53,497 nucleotides of DNA from Acidimicrobiia bacterium (GCA_040878325.1 JBBDMM010000006.1:192418-245914); one strand, 5' to 3'; shown: positions 43,906-50,687, numbered from the stretch's first letter. Translations and numbers: made by a program. Notes: generated by a model from the sequence alone, not told the origin.

Positions 43906-45096
43906 GTGTACGACCTGAGTAGTTCACCCATTGGGCGGACGGTACGCATCCGGGGTCACGACCATCGGTTTGACGAGGACTATGACCTCGACGCATACCT
44001 GCCCGACCCCCTGCCGGAGCGGGTGCCGATCGGCACCCAAACCTGGGTGGCGATCAGCGATGCAATGGCGGAGCTGGGCCGACTTGACGCGGCGTCTCCG
44101 CAAGTCCCAAACCCGACGCTCGTGTCGAAATTCACCACACGTCTCGAAGCCGTGGGAACATCAGCTCTTGAAGGTACGTACGCCGACCTCTCTGAGGTGT
44201 TTGCAGCGGAGGCGGCTGAGACCGAGATTCGCCCTGATGTGGTCCCGCAGCGTGTCCGAGAGGTGCTGAATTACGCGCGGGCCGCCGAGTTGGGCCATGC
44301 CGCTGTCCACGAGCAGCCAATCAGCCGGGGCCTCCTCTCCAATCTCCAGGCTGTCATCGTGCGAGGTACTGACTCGGACGGGACGGAAGCCGGAGCCATC
44401 AGAACGTCGCAGGTATTCATCGGCCCCCGGAATCGGCCGATCACCGAAGCCCGGTTCATCCCACCACCGCCTGGCGATCAGCTTGAGGCTCTCGTTGACG
44501 ACTGGATCTCGTGGATCGAAGGAGACAGGAGCGCATTGGTCCAAGTGCTGGCACGTGTGGCCGTAGCACATTACCAATTCGAGACAATCCACCCTTATCA
44601 CGACGGGAACGGCCGTGTCGGACGCCTCGCAGCGGCCCTCCAACTGCGCCGGTCGGGAGTGATCGGGACACCCGTCCTCGCAATCTCGCCGTGGCTCAAG
44701 GACCACGAGGATGCCTACAAGGACGGACTCCTCGCCGTGAGTGTGACTGGCGACTGGGAGCCGTGGGTCGCCTTCTTCGCCCAGGCGCTGATCGCTGCCA
44801 GTAGCCAAGCCCGAGCACGCATCGACCGCCTTGTCGAACTGAGAAAACAACTGTCCGAGACCGCCCGGACGCGGATTCCGCGGGGCCGACTTGCCGTGGA
44901 CATTGCCGACGACTTAATCGAGTACCCGATCCTTTCAGTAGCCGACGCGGAGGCGAGATACCAGAAGACCAATCAGGCCGCGCGCAACGCGATCGCCAAG
45001 CTCGTTGAGGTGGGGCTGCTTGAGGAGTACGGCAACGCGTCGTACGGCCGCCTGTATTGGAATCCGCGCGTGTTCAGCTCGGTGGGATCAACCTAG
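43906..45096 (+). CDS. Fic family protein with C-terminal winged helix
   Basis: 396-aa Fic protein, probably an AMP transferase acting on an unknown target. The catalytic motif HPYHDGNGRVGR (residues 229-240) is complete, with His229 as base and Asn and Arg for ATP phosphates. An N-terminal inhibitory-helix motif TSALEG (85-90) fits the S/T-x-x-x-E-G/N rule, so activity is likely self-inhibited in cis. The last 90 residues (about 310-396) look like a winged HTH, suggesting autoregulation through the sites upstream. It starts with GTG and is leaderless. It occupies the whole interval between repeat copies 2 and 3, its stop 16 nt from copy 3. No separate antitoxin gene is seen. Confidence 0.9.
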   Translation: MYDLSSSPIGRTVRIRGHDHRFDEDYDLDAYLPDPLPERVPIGTQTWVAISDAMAELGRLDAASPQVPNPTLVSKFTTRLEAVGTSALEGTYADLSEVFAAEAAETEIRPDVVPQRVREVLNYARAAELGHAAVHEQPISRGLLSNLQAVIVRGTDSDGTEAGAIRTSQVFIGPRNRPITEARFIPPPPGDQLEALVDDWISWIEGDRSALVQVLARVAVAHYQFETIHPYHDGNGRVGRLAAALQLRRSGVIGTPVLAISPWLKDHEDAYKDGLLAVSVTGDWEPWVAFFAQALIAASSQARARIDRLVELRKQLSETARTRIPRGRLAVDIADDLIEYPILSVADAEARYQKTNQAARNAIAKLVEVGLLEEYGNASYGRLYWNPRVFSSVGST

Positions 45097-45112
45097 GGGT
45101 GTGATCCCACGC

Positions 45113-45144
45113 CCTCGGCCAGCGTACGTAAATGTCACCCGAGG
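45113..45144 (+). repeat. Array repeat copy 3
   Basis: Perfect consensus arms; position 14 is A. Two genes converge on it: Fic from the left and a lipoprotein from the right. Confidence 0.9.
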
Positions 45145-45171
45145 TATGGGAGCCATGGCAAGGGGGCCCCT

Positions 45172-45885
45172 TCAGGGACGTATCTCAACCATCAGGTCAT
45201 GGGGAGCCACCTGGAAGGTGTCGTCGAGTCTGATGGCGATTGCCTCGGCTAGCTCGGAGGCGGTAGTGAACGACGATCCGGGGTAATCAACGACGAGGAG
45301 TTCGAGACGTTGCGTTCCGGGTTCGATGCTGAGGGTCAGCTGGGAGTATCCCAGTTCCTTCACGGTGTCGACCACAGCTCGTTTCAGAGTCTTCAAGTCC
45401 TCGTTGGAATACCTCATCCCCCCCTGCAGCTGAATACCGGAAACACCAGCACTACCCACCAACGAGACCACCTCAGGGGGCACTTCACCCTTGAAGTAGA
45501 TCGTGGCCGTGCCAGGATTGAACCGGTCCAGCGCCGCACCCGCGAATTGGGACAGCACGATGTCCTCGGGAATGCGATTGAGGAGATCGCCGAAGGCGAT
45601 CTGGTAATCCAGCTGCTGACGAACAACGTCAAACGGCATACCGAACTGCTTGGCAATTTGAGCGGCGTCATGGTCGAGAGCCTCGGACTCAGTCAGAGAC
45701 GGTTCGTCCTCGATGGGCGAGGGTCGAGTGACGGGTCCCGCATGGCCGGCGACAGGAGTCGTTGTCGGCGCGGGGAGCGTCGTCACAGCTTCTCGGGATG
45801 TGGTGGTGGTCGGTCCCGTAACTGGTGAGCTGCAGGCGCTGGCTAGAGCGATCACAGAGGCGACTAGAGCCCAGCGCGGAGACAT
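45172..45885 (-). CDS. Lipoprotein with protease-prodomain-like region
   Basis: 237-aa secreted lipoprotein. The signal ends in a lipobox-like ALASAC, followed by a Thr/Pro linker. The folded part (about residues 60-235) contains DAAQIAKQFGMPFDVVRQQL and ATIYFKGEVPPEV, which resemble the propeptide regions of streptogrisin-like secreted proteases; no catalytic domain follows, so a stand-alone chaperone or unrelated binding role is possible. ATG 45885 has AGGA 7 nt upstream; a TTG at 45891 is an alternative. Its stop lies 28 nt from repeat copy 3. Confidence 0.7.
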   Translation of the reverse strand: MSPRWALVASVIALASACSSPVTGPTTTTSREAVTTLPAPTTTPVAGHAGPVTRPSPIEDEPSLTESEALDHDAAQIAKQFGMPFDVVRQQLDYQIAFGDLLNRIPEDIVLSQFAGAALDRFNPGTATIYFKGEVPPEVVSLVGSAGVSGIQLQGGMRYSNEDLKTLKRAVVDTVKELGYSQLTLSIEPGTQRLELLVVDYPGSSFTTASELAEAIAIRLDDTFQVAPHDLMVEIRP

Positions 45886-45949
45886 CACCAAATCCTACAA
45901 GGCCGGTCGATCAACGAGCACGTGCGCTCCGAGCGCGGGGGTGGTTGTG

Positions 45950-46085
45950 GCCTCTTCCGCCGGACGGGCCACTCAAGTTCTTCGCGGCCTGGCCGGCGCA
46001 CGGGATCGTCGAGACCAGCGCCGAGATCGACGGGGCTGAGCTACGCCAACGTGCAGCCCAGGCCGAGGTCGTCTGGGGGCGCTGA
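45950..46085 (+). pseudogene. Remnant of a 3' gene end
   Basis: One frame reads GPLKFFAAWPAHGIVETSAE followed by IDGAELRQRAAQAEVVWGR and a stop just before repeat copy 4. The peptide is convincingly protein-like and resembles C-termini of actinobacterial hypotheticals as I recall them. No start or N-terminal domain exists; upstream it runs into the antisense of the lipoprotein gene. It looks like the tail of a lost cassette gene. Confidence 0.4.
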
Positions 46086-46091
46086 CCGTCC

Positions 46092-46123
46092 CTTCAGCCA
46101 GCGTCCGTAAATGTCACCCGAGG
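46092..46123 (+). repeat. Array repeat copy 4
   Basis: Position 14 is C; left arm CTTCAG is degraded, right arm CCGAGG intact. Confidence 0.85.
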
Positions 46124-46144
46124 AGCTGGACAGCAGTCTCCCGA

Positions 46145-46366
46145 CTACCGCCAAAAACGATGGACCGCGAAGAACCCGAGCCACACCACGAACGCGGTCG
46201 CGATCGCGGAGGCGGGCGCGAACCCCCCTCCGCACGGGACGACGTAACCGAGGATCGAGTAGCACTCGGGCGGGAACGGGTCGATCCCCGACCATGGCAA
46301 CAGGAGCACCAGCACGACGAGCCCTGCTACAAGTGGAAAGATGATGCGGACCCTTTTCCCGGACAT
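46145..46366 (-). CDS. Small two-TM membrane protein
   Basis: 73-aa protein with two membrane helices (about residues 6-24 and 50-68) and a loop with two Cys (PFPPECYSILGYVVPCGGG) that may form a disulfide outside. GGAGG 6 nt before ATG 46366 is a good Shine-Dalgarno and decides the start over a GTG at 46384. It fills the whole interval between repeat copies 4 and 5. Family not recognised. Confidence 0.65.
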   Translation of the reverse strand: MSGKRVRIIFPLVAGLVVLVLLLPWSGIDPFPPECYSILGYVVPCGGGFAPASAIATAFVVWLGFFAVHRFWR

Positions 46367-46402
46367 CTGACACCTCCGCCGCACCTCACGGTAGGGGCGC
46401 CC

Positions 46403-46434
46403 CCTCGGCCAGCGTACGTAAATGTCATCAGAGG
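46403..46434 (+). repeat. Array repeat copy 5
   Basis: Position 14 is A; right part CATCAGAGG has one change. The stop codon of the next minus-strand gene begins 2 nt after it. Confidence 0.9.
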
Positions 46435-46435
46435 A

Positions 46436-46798
46436 CTAGGGCTGAACGAAGTATGCCAGTCCCACATCATGCCCACACCAGTCCCACAGGGTCTCCATGA
46501 GATCGGCGCTGGACCACGAGGAACCCTGACCCGCCAGTGATGCGTCGAGTTCCGCGATGACCGCGTCCAGCTTGGGCGCAACCGTGGCGCGGTCGCTTTC
46601 AATGAGACTCTCCGCCAGTGTCCCTACCTCGATCAGCATGGCGCGATACTTGGCCACCCCTGCGTCCCGAGTCAGATCGAGACCCTCCGCTGGCCGGAGA
46701 GCCGCCTGCGTATCAGCACAGAGGGAGCCTCGGGCCGTGTCTCCACCGCAGGCGTGAGCGCTGATTGCGATCCCCAAGAGCAGGACCCGGAGCTTCAT
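46436..46798 (-). CDS. Small lipoprotein
   Basis: 120-aa protein with a signal peptide and lipobox-like SAHAC (Cys17), then a helical domain of about 100 residues (ALRPAEGLDLTRDAGVAKYR, later KLDAVIAELDASLAG) ending in a Trp/Cys-containing tail (TLWDWCGHD). I do not recognise the family. CACAAT lies 7 nt before ATG 46798, as in the first gene of the window. The TAG stop is 1 nt from repeat copy 5. Confidence 0.65.
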   Translation of the reverse strand: MKLRVLLLGIAISAHACGGDTARGSLCADTQAALRPAEGLDLTRDAGVAKYRAMLIEVGTLAESLIESDRATVAPKLDAVIAELDASLAGQGSSWSSADLMETLWDWCGHDVGLAYFVQP

Positions 46799-46805
46799 GG
46801 CGGAC

Positions 46806-46811
46806 ATTGTG
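46806..46811 (-). promoter_or_regulatory. -10-like element of the 46436 lipoprotein gene
   Basis: CACAAT on the minus strand, 7 nt before the ATG. Confidence 0.4.
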
Positions 46812-46887
46812 GTCCGACCTAGGAGCACTCCAACAGCACAGCGGATCTCCTCGCCTACAGGACCGCGATCAGATGTGCCTTCTCCAC

Positions 46888-46919
46888 TGTCGGCCAGCGT
46901 TCGTAAATGTCATCCGAGC
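46888..46919 (+). repeat. Array repeat copy 6
   Basis: Position 14 is T; the arms are TGTCGG and CCGAGC. The TGA stop of the 385-aa lipoprotein gene (46910-46912) lies inside this copy. Confidence 0.85.
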
Positions 46920-48067
46920 GGTGGTCGCACGATGGTCGTCACCCCGGGGATGGGGACCCTCTCGATGGCGTCGTTAGCGAGATCGATAACCATCGCTGGC
47001 AGGTGGACAGACCTGTCCCCAAACAGACGAACCAGGTTGACGACTATCTGGGTGTCCGATGCATGGATCTGCCTGACGTAGATCGGCTCCTCGGCAACCA
47101 GTAGTCGTCGCCGTTCTTTTCGGTTCTCGGTGTCGTAGATCACGAGCTCGGTCACCGTGTGTCGTGAGTCGGACTCGGTGTAGGCGATCAGGGGTGTTCC
47201 GGGGAGAGTGGTCACGGTGCCGAGGCAATTGCTCAGCCGTGGGTCGTCCCGACAGGGCGTACCTCGGGGAACTGGGTTCACCAAGAAGAACGGGTCGAGG
47301 AACCCGAATCCGGCATCCCAACCTTCAAGCCAGGCTTCCGCATCGTTTTCGATCGCCACTATGAACCGTCCGGGTCCCGGCGGCTCCTGCCACCCCACGC
47401 CGGTGATGTTCTCCTCGTTGGGGGGAGCGGGTCTCGGCCAGGGGAAGACATGTCCAAGCGGTGTAATCCAAAGCTCATCGGAGCCGGCAACGGGGTCCAC
47501 AACCAGCATGGGTGTGACCCCGAAACCAGGGTCCTCGGTGGCTGCGCCCCTCATCACCTCCACCGCGTAGAGAGTGAGGGTGCCCTCGGGCCCTTCGAGG
47601 CTGTCCCCGCCTGAGTCGAGCATCACGACCAGGGTTCCATCCGGCTGGAGCCGCCACATGGTGCCTCCGCCACCGCTCTGGCGGTCGGGCCACCGGTCCG
47701 GGAATAGATCCGGGTGGGGCGTCACGAAGACAATGGCCCCTGACTCGTCGGCGAAGGCGATCTCCACGGGAGAGGAGACAGGGCGGGAGACGACAGCCCC
47801 CTCCCGTACCACCCGAACACCGTGGATGCTGGAGACCAGGAAATCCCCGGGTTGAAGCGACCAGCCCTCCGACACCAGGGGGGTCTCGGGAAGCGATGAA
47901 GGTGGCGGCAGAGTGGCCGGCGGAACCGTCGTCGTGGCCGGCGGGTAGGTCGTCGCTCCGGCAGTCGTCGAGCTGACCAAAGGACCGGTGGTCGCCGATG
48001 GCCCCGAGGTGCACGCGCCGACCAGAACGACGGCGACGAACGTGGCGGCCATGCCTGAGCGCACCAT
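46910..48067 (-). CDS. Large secreted lipoprotein, unknown function
   Basis: 385-aa lipoprotein with signal and lipobox-like VLVGAC (Cys19), a Thr/Pro-rich linker (about residues 20-65) and a beta-rich domain. The repeated short strands with W and DG turns (SLQPGDFLVSSIHGVRVV, MWRLQPDGTLVVML, VTELVIYDTENRKE) suggest a beta-propeller. Two Cys (about residues 272 and 280) may form a disulfide. Its last codons and TGA are provided by repeat copy 6, so the repeat is part of the coding sequence. Confidence 0.72.
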   Translation of the reverse strand: MVRSGMAATFVAVVLVGACTSGPSATTGPLVSSTTAGATTYPPATTTVPPATLPPPSSLPETPLVSEGWSLQPGDFLVSSIHGVRVVREGAVVSRPVSSPVEIAFADESGAIVFVTPHPDLFPDRWPDRQSGGGGTMWRLQPDGTLVVMLDSGGDSLEGPEGTLTLYAVEVMRGAATEDPGFGVTPMLVVDPVAGSDELWITPLGHVFPWPRPAPPNEENITGVGWQEPPGPGRFIVAIENDAEAWLEGWDAGFGFLDPFFLVNPVPRGTPCRDDPRLSNCLGTVTTLPGTPLIAYTESDSRHTVTELVIYDTENRKERRRLLVAEEPIYVRQIHASDTQIVVNLVRLFGDRSVHLPAMVIDLANDAIERVPIPGVTTIVRPPLG

Positions 48068-48125
48068 CGAATCGTACGGCCGCTAGCGCGGCTCGTGGGC
48101 CGGCGACCAGGTAATAGAGACGCCC

Positions 48126-48157
48126 CCTCGGCCAGCGTGCGGGAATGTCATCCGAGG
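48126..48157 (+). repeat. Array repeat copy 7
   Basis: Position 14 is G, the only such copy, and the core reads GCGGGAATG instead of ACGTAAATG. Arms perfect. Confidence 0.85.
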
Positions 48158-48170
48158 CGGCGAACTCACC

Positions 48171-48482
48171 TCAGTGAAGGTCGTTGAACCAGGTGCTCGG
48201 TGACGAGGAGTGATGTCCGATGAATCCGCTGGACGTCGGAACCGGTCCGCCCATCAAGTAGCCGGTCGAGGTCACCGTGAGTGCATAGAGGTTGTAGTTG
48301 AAGACCCGCGGGGCATCCTTCGGATCGATCCGCTCCGCAACGAGCGCACCTTGGTTGGGGTCGAAAGCCATCCGGGGGAAGAGCGACGTGTTCCTGGCCC
48401 ACGGCGGTCGACACGTCGTGGGAACGAGCATCGCCGCCGTCGAGGTGGGGATAGCCATTTCGGTGGATGTGTAGTTCGTCAT
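48171..48482 (-). CDS. Hypothetical protein (103 aa)
   Basis: 103-aa protein rich in Ser, Thr and Pro, with no clear membrane helix or signal. The middle (FPRMAFDPNQGALVAERI, then RVFNYNLYALTVTSTGYLMG) could be two or three beta strands. I do not recognise it. It could be the remnant of a larger protein. ATG 48482 is one of several possible starts. Its stop is 13 nt from repeat copy 7, and it is the only gene before copy 8. Confidence 0.5.
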   Translation of the reverse strand: MTNYTSTEMAIPTSTAAMLVPTTCRPPWARNTSLFPRMAFDPNQGALVAERIDPKDAPRVFNYNLYALTVTSTGYLMGGPVPTSSGFIGHHSSSPSTWFNDLH

Positions 48483-48555
48483 CGTCCCGCTACGTCTGTG
48501 GGGCATGCCCACTGTACGGCATGGTCGGCGCGCTGGTCATGGTGTCGATCGCCGC

Positions 48556-48587
48556 CCTCGGCCAGCGTACGTAAATGTCATCCGAGG
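48556..48587 (+). repeat. Array repeat copy 8
   Basis: Matches the consensus throughout; position 14 is A, position 26 is T. Confidence 0.9.
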
Positions 48588-48607
48588 CTTCAGGGCACAA
48601 CGCAGGG

Positions 48608-48639
48608 CCTCGGCCAGCGTCCGTAAATGTCACCCGACA
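48608..48639 (+). repeat. Array repeat copy 9
   Basis: Position 14 is C; right arm CCGACA. The 20-bp gap to copy 8 is identical to the gap between copies 1 and 2. Confidence 0.85.
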
Positions 48640-48660
48640 AGATCAGGGCACTGGGCACAC

Positions 48661-48692
48661 CCTCCGTCAGCGTTCGTTAGTGACACCTGACT
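48661..48692 (+). repeat. Array repeat copy 10 (degenerate)
   Basis: CCTCCGTCAGCGTTCGTTAG then TGACACCTGA: several changes, position 14 T. It keeps the ~52-bp pitch from copy 9, and the 21-bp gap again contains TCAGGGCAC. Confidence 0.7.
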
Positions 48693-48765
48693 TCGGGACA
48701 CGCCGCGGGCGTACCATGGTTGTTGCCCGTTGCGCCGACCCCTCGAAGGAGGCAGGCTGGCGGCC

Positions 48766-49335
48766 ATGATTGAAGAGGCGTTCTGCGCACTGATCCGCAA
48801 CCGATCCATCGAGAATCAGACGGCGATGGGTCGCGTGGGTCATGCGCCGGTAGCTCTGAGCCCCACGTTCTCGATCATTCGTCAAGAGCTGGACTCGATG
48901 ATTCGAGTCATCTACTTGCTCAATGTCGAAGACTTGGAGGTGCGGCGAGACCTAATGCGGATGACCGTTGAGGGGGAGACGTGGAGCGTGAGGACGACAC
49001 GGGGGCGGGCGCGGAGAGTCACAGATCGCGACATGGTGGCACTTGCCGACCGCCTGCAAGGGTGGAGTGAAATCGTTTACAGGTTCGGCTGCGCGTTCGT
49101 GCATCTGTCCAACCTTCACGGATTGGACCCCGACGATCCCCTGGATCAGCTTCCCCCAACAGAGCGAGGCGACGTGCTCCGCTATCTGCGGAACTACCAC
49201 GGCGGACCTCAGCGCGACACGCCTGACCTGGAGGAGCTGGGGCGTTACCTCCCGCTCGTACTCTCGAAGATCAGCAGCAACCTGATGCACTATGTTCGCG
49301 ATCTTGAGGCTTCGAGCGTGTGGATCGATGAGTGA
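48766..49335 (+). CDS. Hypothetical helical protein
   Basis: 189-aa soluble, mostly helical protein. Notable segments are FSIIRQELDSMIRVIYLLN, YRFGCAFVHLSNLHGLDPDD and VLRYLRNYHGG. I have seen similar proteins of about 200 aa in scattered bacterial accessory regions, but no function is established. The conserved His/Asn-rich middle and all-helical character leave a HEPN-like or defence role as speculation only. ATG 48766 is chosen; AAGGAGG lies 13 nt upstream and TTG 48730 is an alternative. The stop is 7 nt from repeat copy 11. Confidence 0.6.
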   Translation: MIEEAFCALIRNRSIENQTAMGRVGHAPVALSPTFSIIRQELDSMIRVIYLLNVEDLEVRRDLMRMTVEGETWSVRTTRGRARRVTDRDMVALADRLQGWSEIVYRFGCAFVHLSNLHGLDPDDPLDQLPPTERGDVLRYLRNYHGGPQRDTPDLEELGRYLPLVLSKISSNLMHYVRDLEASSVWIDE

Positions 49336-49342
49336 ACTCCTG

Positions 49343-49373
49343 CCTGGGCCAGCGTTCGAAATGTCACCCGAGA
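49343..49373 (+). repeat. Array repeat copy 11
   Basis: Last recognised copy; one base is deleted in the core (TTCGAAATG). Position 14 is T. Genes converge on it from both sides. Confidence 0.85.
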
Positions 49374-49401
49374 GAAATCGGTCTAGGTGGCGACTGGTCC
49401 G

Positions 49402-49860
49402 TCAATTCCCGTCGCGCGCACTGATGGTGGGATCGCCGGGAGCAGGGGGGAGTTTGTATTCGATGCTGGACCAGAATCGGCGGGTCGCCGCAAGATTTTC
49501 GTACTCCAACCTCACCTCCGCGGTGCATCCGACCTCGACTCCGAGGCGGAAGCTGGTCGTCTCTTTCTCGGCTGGGTAAATGACATCCACGCTGGTTTCA
49601 CCGCCGCTTGATATGCGAGTCTCATTTGGGAGGCCGACGACGTTGTGCTGTCCGGTGATCCGACCAGGGGCCGGTCCTGAATTGGTGATGAAGACTTGCA
49701 TCACCGCCGTGGTTCCCGACCAGACGATGCTGTTGGCTGTAATCGCTATGTACGGGCGGTAGGAAGCGGTTGCGTTGGATGCGGACCGGCGCGACGCGAG
49801 AGCCGAGACAATGGCCGCCAGGGCCGAGAGACCAGCGAACGAGGCGAGAATCCAATCCAA
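49402..49860 (-). CDS. Small membrane-anchored beta-domain protein
   Basis: 152-aa protein with an N-terminal membrane helix (about residues 3-22) and a soluble domain of alternating strands (YRPYIAITANSIVWSGTTAV, MQVFITNSGPAPGRI), a pattern often found for immunoglobulin-like folds. No named family. The start is TTG 49860, supported by TATCCT 7 nt upstream and the absence of other starts. Its stop lies 28 nt from repeat copy 11. Confidence 0.6.
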   Translation of the reverse strand: MDWILASFAGLSALAAIVSALASRRSASNATASYRPYIAITANSIVWSGTTAVMQVFITNSGPAPGRITGQHNVVGLPNETRISSGGETSVDVIYPAEKETTSFRLGVEVGCTAEVRLEYENLAATRRFWSSIEYKLPPAPGDPTISARDGN

Positions 49861-49867
49861 GAGAAGA

Positions 49868-49873
49868 AGGATA
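49868..49873 (-). promoter_or_regulatory. -10 element supporting a TTG start at 49860
   Basis: TATCCT on the minus strand, 7 nt before the TTG. Confidence 0.45.
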
Positions 49874-49952
49874 CAGCGAATGACGATCCCGGCATCGGAA
49901 ACGTGAAGGCGGCAGCGGTAGGATTCGCCTACAACGAGACGGAGGACCGTGC

Positions 49953-50204
49953 GTGTTGAAGGGCGTGATGCGAAAGGGCCTCTTCAACCGGTTGCTGGCT
50001 CAGGGTCGGGTCTCTAATCCGATGATCGCGCTAGCCATCGCGGAAGCCGTGTATCCATCACGCCGAGACATGTTCAAGGACACGATAGTTTCGCCCGCTG
50101 TCGCAGGCCAGGTCGTTGAAGGTTTCCTCGATCTTGGGGCTTTCACATTTGAGGAAATGATGACGAGGTTGTGGGGACCTGGCGTGAGTCCTCTGGAGCT
50201 GTAA
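49953..50204 (+). CDS. Hypothetical small protein (83 aa)
   Basis: 83-aa soluble protein, basic at the N-terminus, with helices and a possible HTH-like arrangement (NPMIALAIAEAVYPSRRDMF), but I cannot name it. GTG 49953 is preceded by GGAGGA at 6-nt spacing, an excellent ribosome site. Its stop overlaps the next gene's ATG (TAATG), so the two are coupled. It lies outside the last repeat and may belong to the integrated element. Confidence 0.6.
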   Translation: MLKGVMRKGLFNRLLAQGRVSNPMIALAIAEAVYPSRRDMFKDTIVSPAVAGQVVEGFLDLGAFTFEEMMTRLWGPGVSPLEL

Positions 50205-50467
50205 TGCGTTTCATGGGTGCCGGCATTCAGTGGTGGATCGGAGTGATCCTGGCGGGCCTGGCGGCTTGGCAGTTCAAGGCACGGGAACTCGACGCGTGGA
50301 TGTGGGTGTCTGTCGCGGTAGCGGTCGTAGGCTTCTGGTCGGCTGGGATCGCCTCGAACTACGCCCTAAGAGGGAACCCGTTGGATGTCCCGAACGGGAC
50401 CACTCGCCTAAACATCGGGAGCGCTCTGGCTGGTGCAGCATTGCTCATCGGAGCCGTCGTCGCCTGA
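50204..50467 (+). CDS. Small three-TM membrane protein
   Basis: 87-aa protein with three hydrophobic helices (about residues 7-21, 29-47 and 68-86) and a short polar loop (YALRGNPLDVPNGTTRLN). Coupled to the preceding gene by TAATG. Similar small membrane proteins accompany replication modules of actinobacterial plasmids and integrative elements, but this one is not assignable to a family. Confidence 0.6.
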   Translation: MRFMGAGIQWWIGVILAGLAAWQFKARELDAWMWVSVAVAVVGFWSAGIASNYALRGNPLDVPNGTTRLNIGSALAGAALLIGAVVA

Positions 50468-50687
50468 ATCGGTCATCGGGTCCACTTGCCCTTCTTGACT
50501 TGAGTATGCAACGAAACTCGTCACGGCGTTGTCGTGGGTTTGGTGCCCCGGTTCGCCCCTCGGGTGACCGCGTTCGGAGGTTAGGGAGGAACGGAGGCGG
50601 TGGCCGAGGCTTCTTGAATGACAACTGTGTGTTTCTAGGTTTGGGTGGGGGCTATGCTTCGCGGGCCGGTATGTGATGTCCGCGGCA

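Larger units (their letters stand above)
43541..49373 (+). repeat. Array of 11 dispersed 32-bp repeats separating single-gene cassettes
   Basis: The unit has 6-bp inverted arms (CCTCGG at positions 1-6, CCGAGG at 27-32) around the core CCAGCGTNCGTAAATGTCAY. All copies have the same orientation. Genes between them lie on either strand, and most stop within 30 nt of a repeat. I found no copy elsewhere in the window. Position 14 differs freely among copies (A, T, C or G) while its neighbours are nearly fixed. The core lacks the GTTRRRY/RYYYAAC boxes of integron attC sites. No recombinase gene lies inside the array; the nearest is the serine recombinase at 51.6-53.0 kb. Confidence 0.9.

Noticed and set aside
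46327-46602. Small frames beginning M-T-F-T-Y-A-G-R-G
   Set aside because: This peptide is just the reverse complement of the repeat read in one frame; it recurs at several copies and is not a gene family.
48556-48692. Short CRISPR-like array (repeats at 52-bp pitch)
   Set aside because: Spacers are only 20-21 bp and share sequence with each other and with the unit at 43.5 kb, repeats are degenerate, and there are no cas genes.
43541-49373. Integron cassette array with attC sites
   Set aside because: The repeat lacks the R'/R'' core boxes and their complementarity, genes lie in both orientations relative to the repeats, and no IntI-type integrase is visible. The layout is similar, the site is not.
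43541-49373. Repeats as ordinary Rho-independent terminators
   Set aside because: Only a 6-bp stem around a 20-nt loop, no T-run, and conservation is strongest in the loop, not the stem. A weak bidirectional termination role cannot be excluded.
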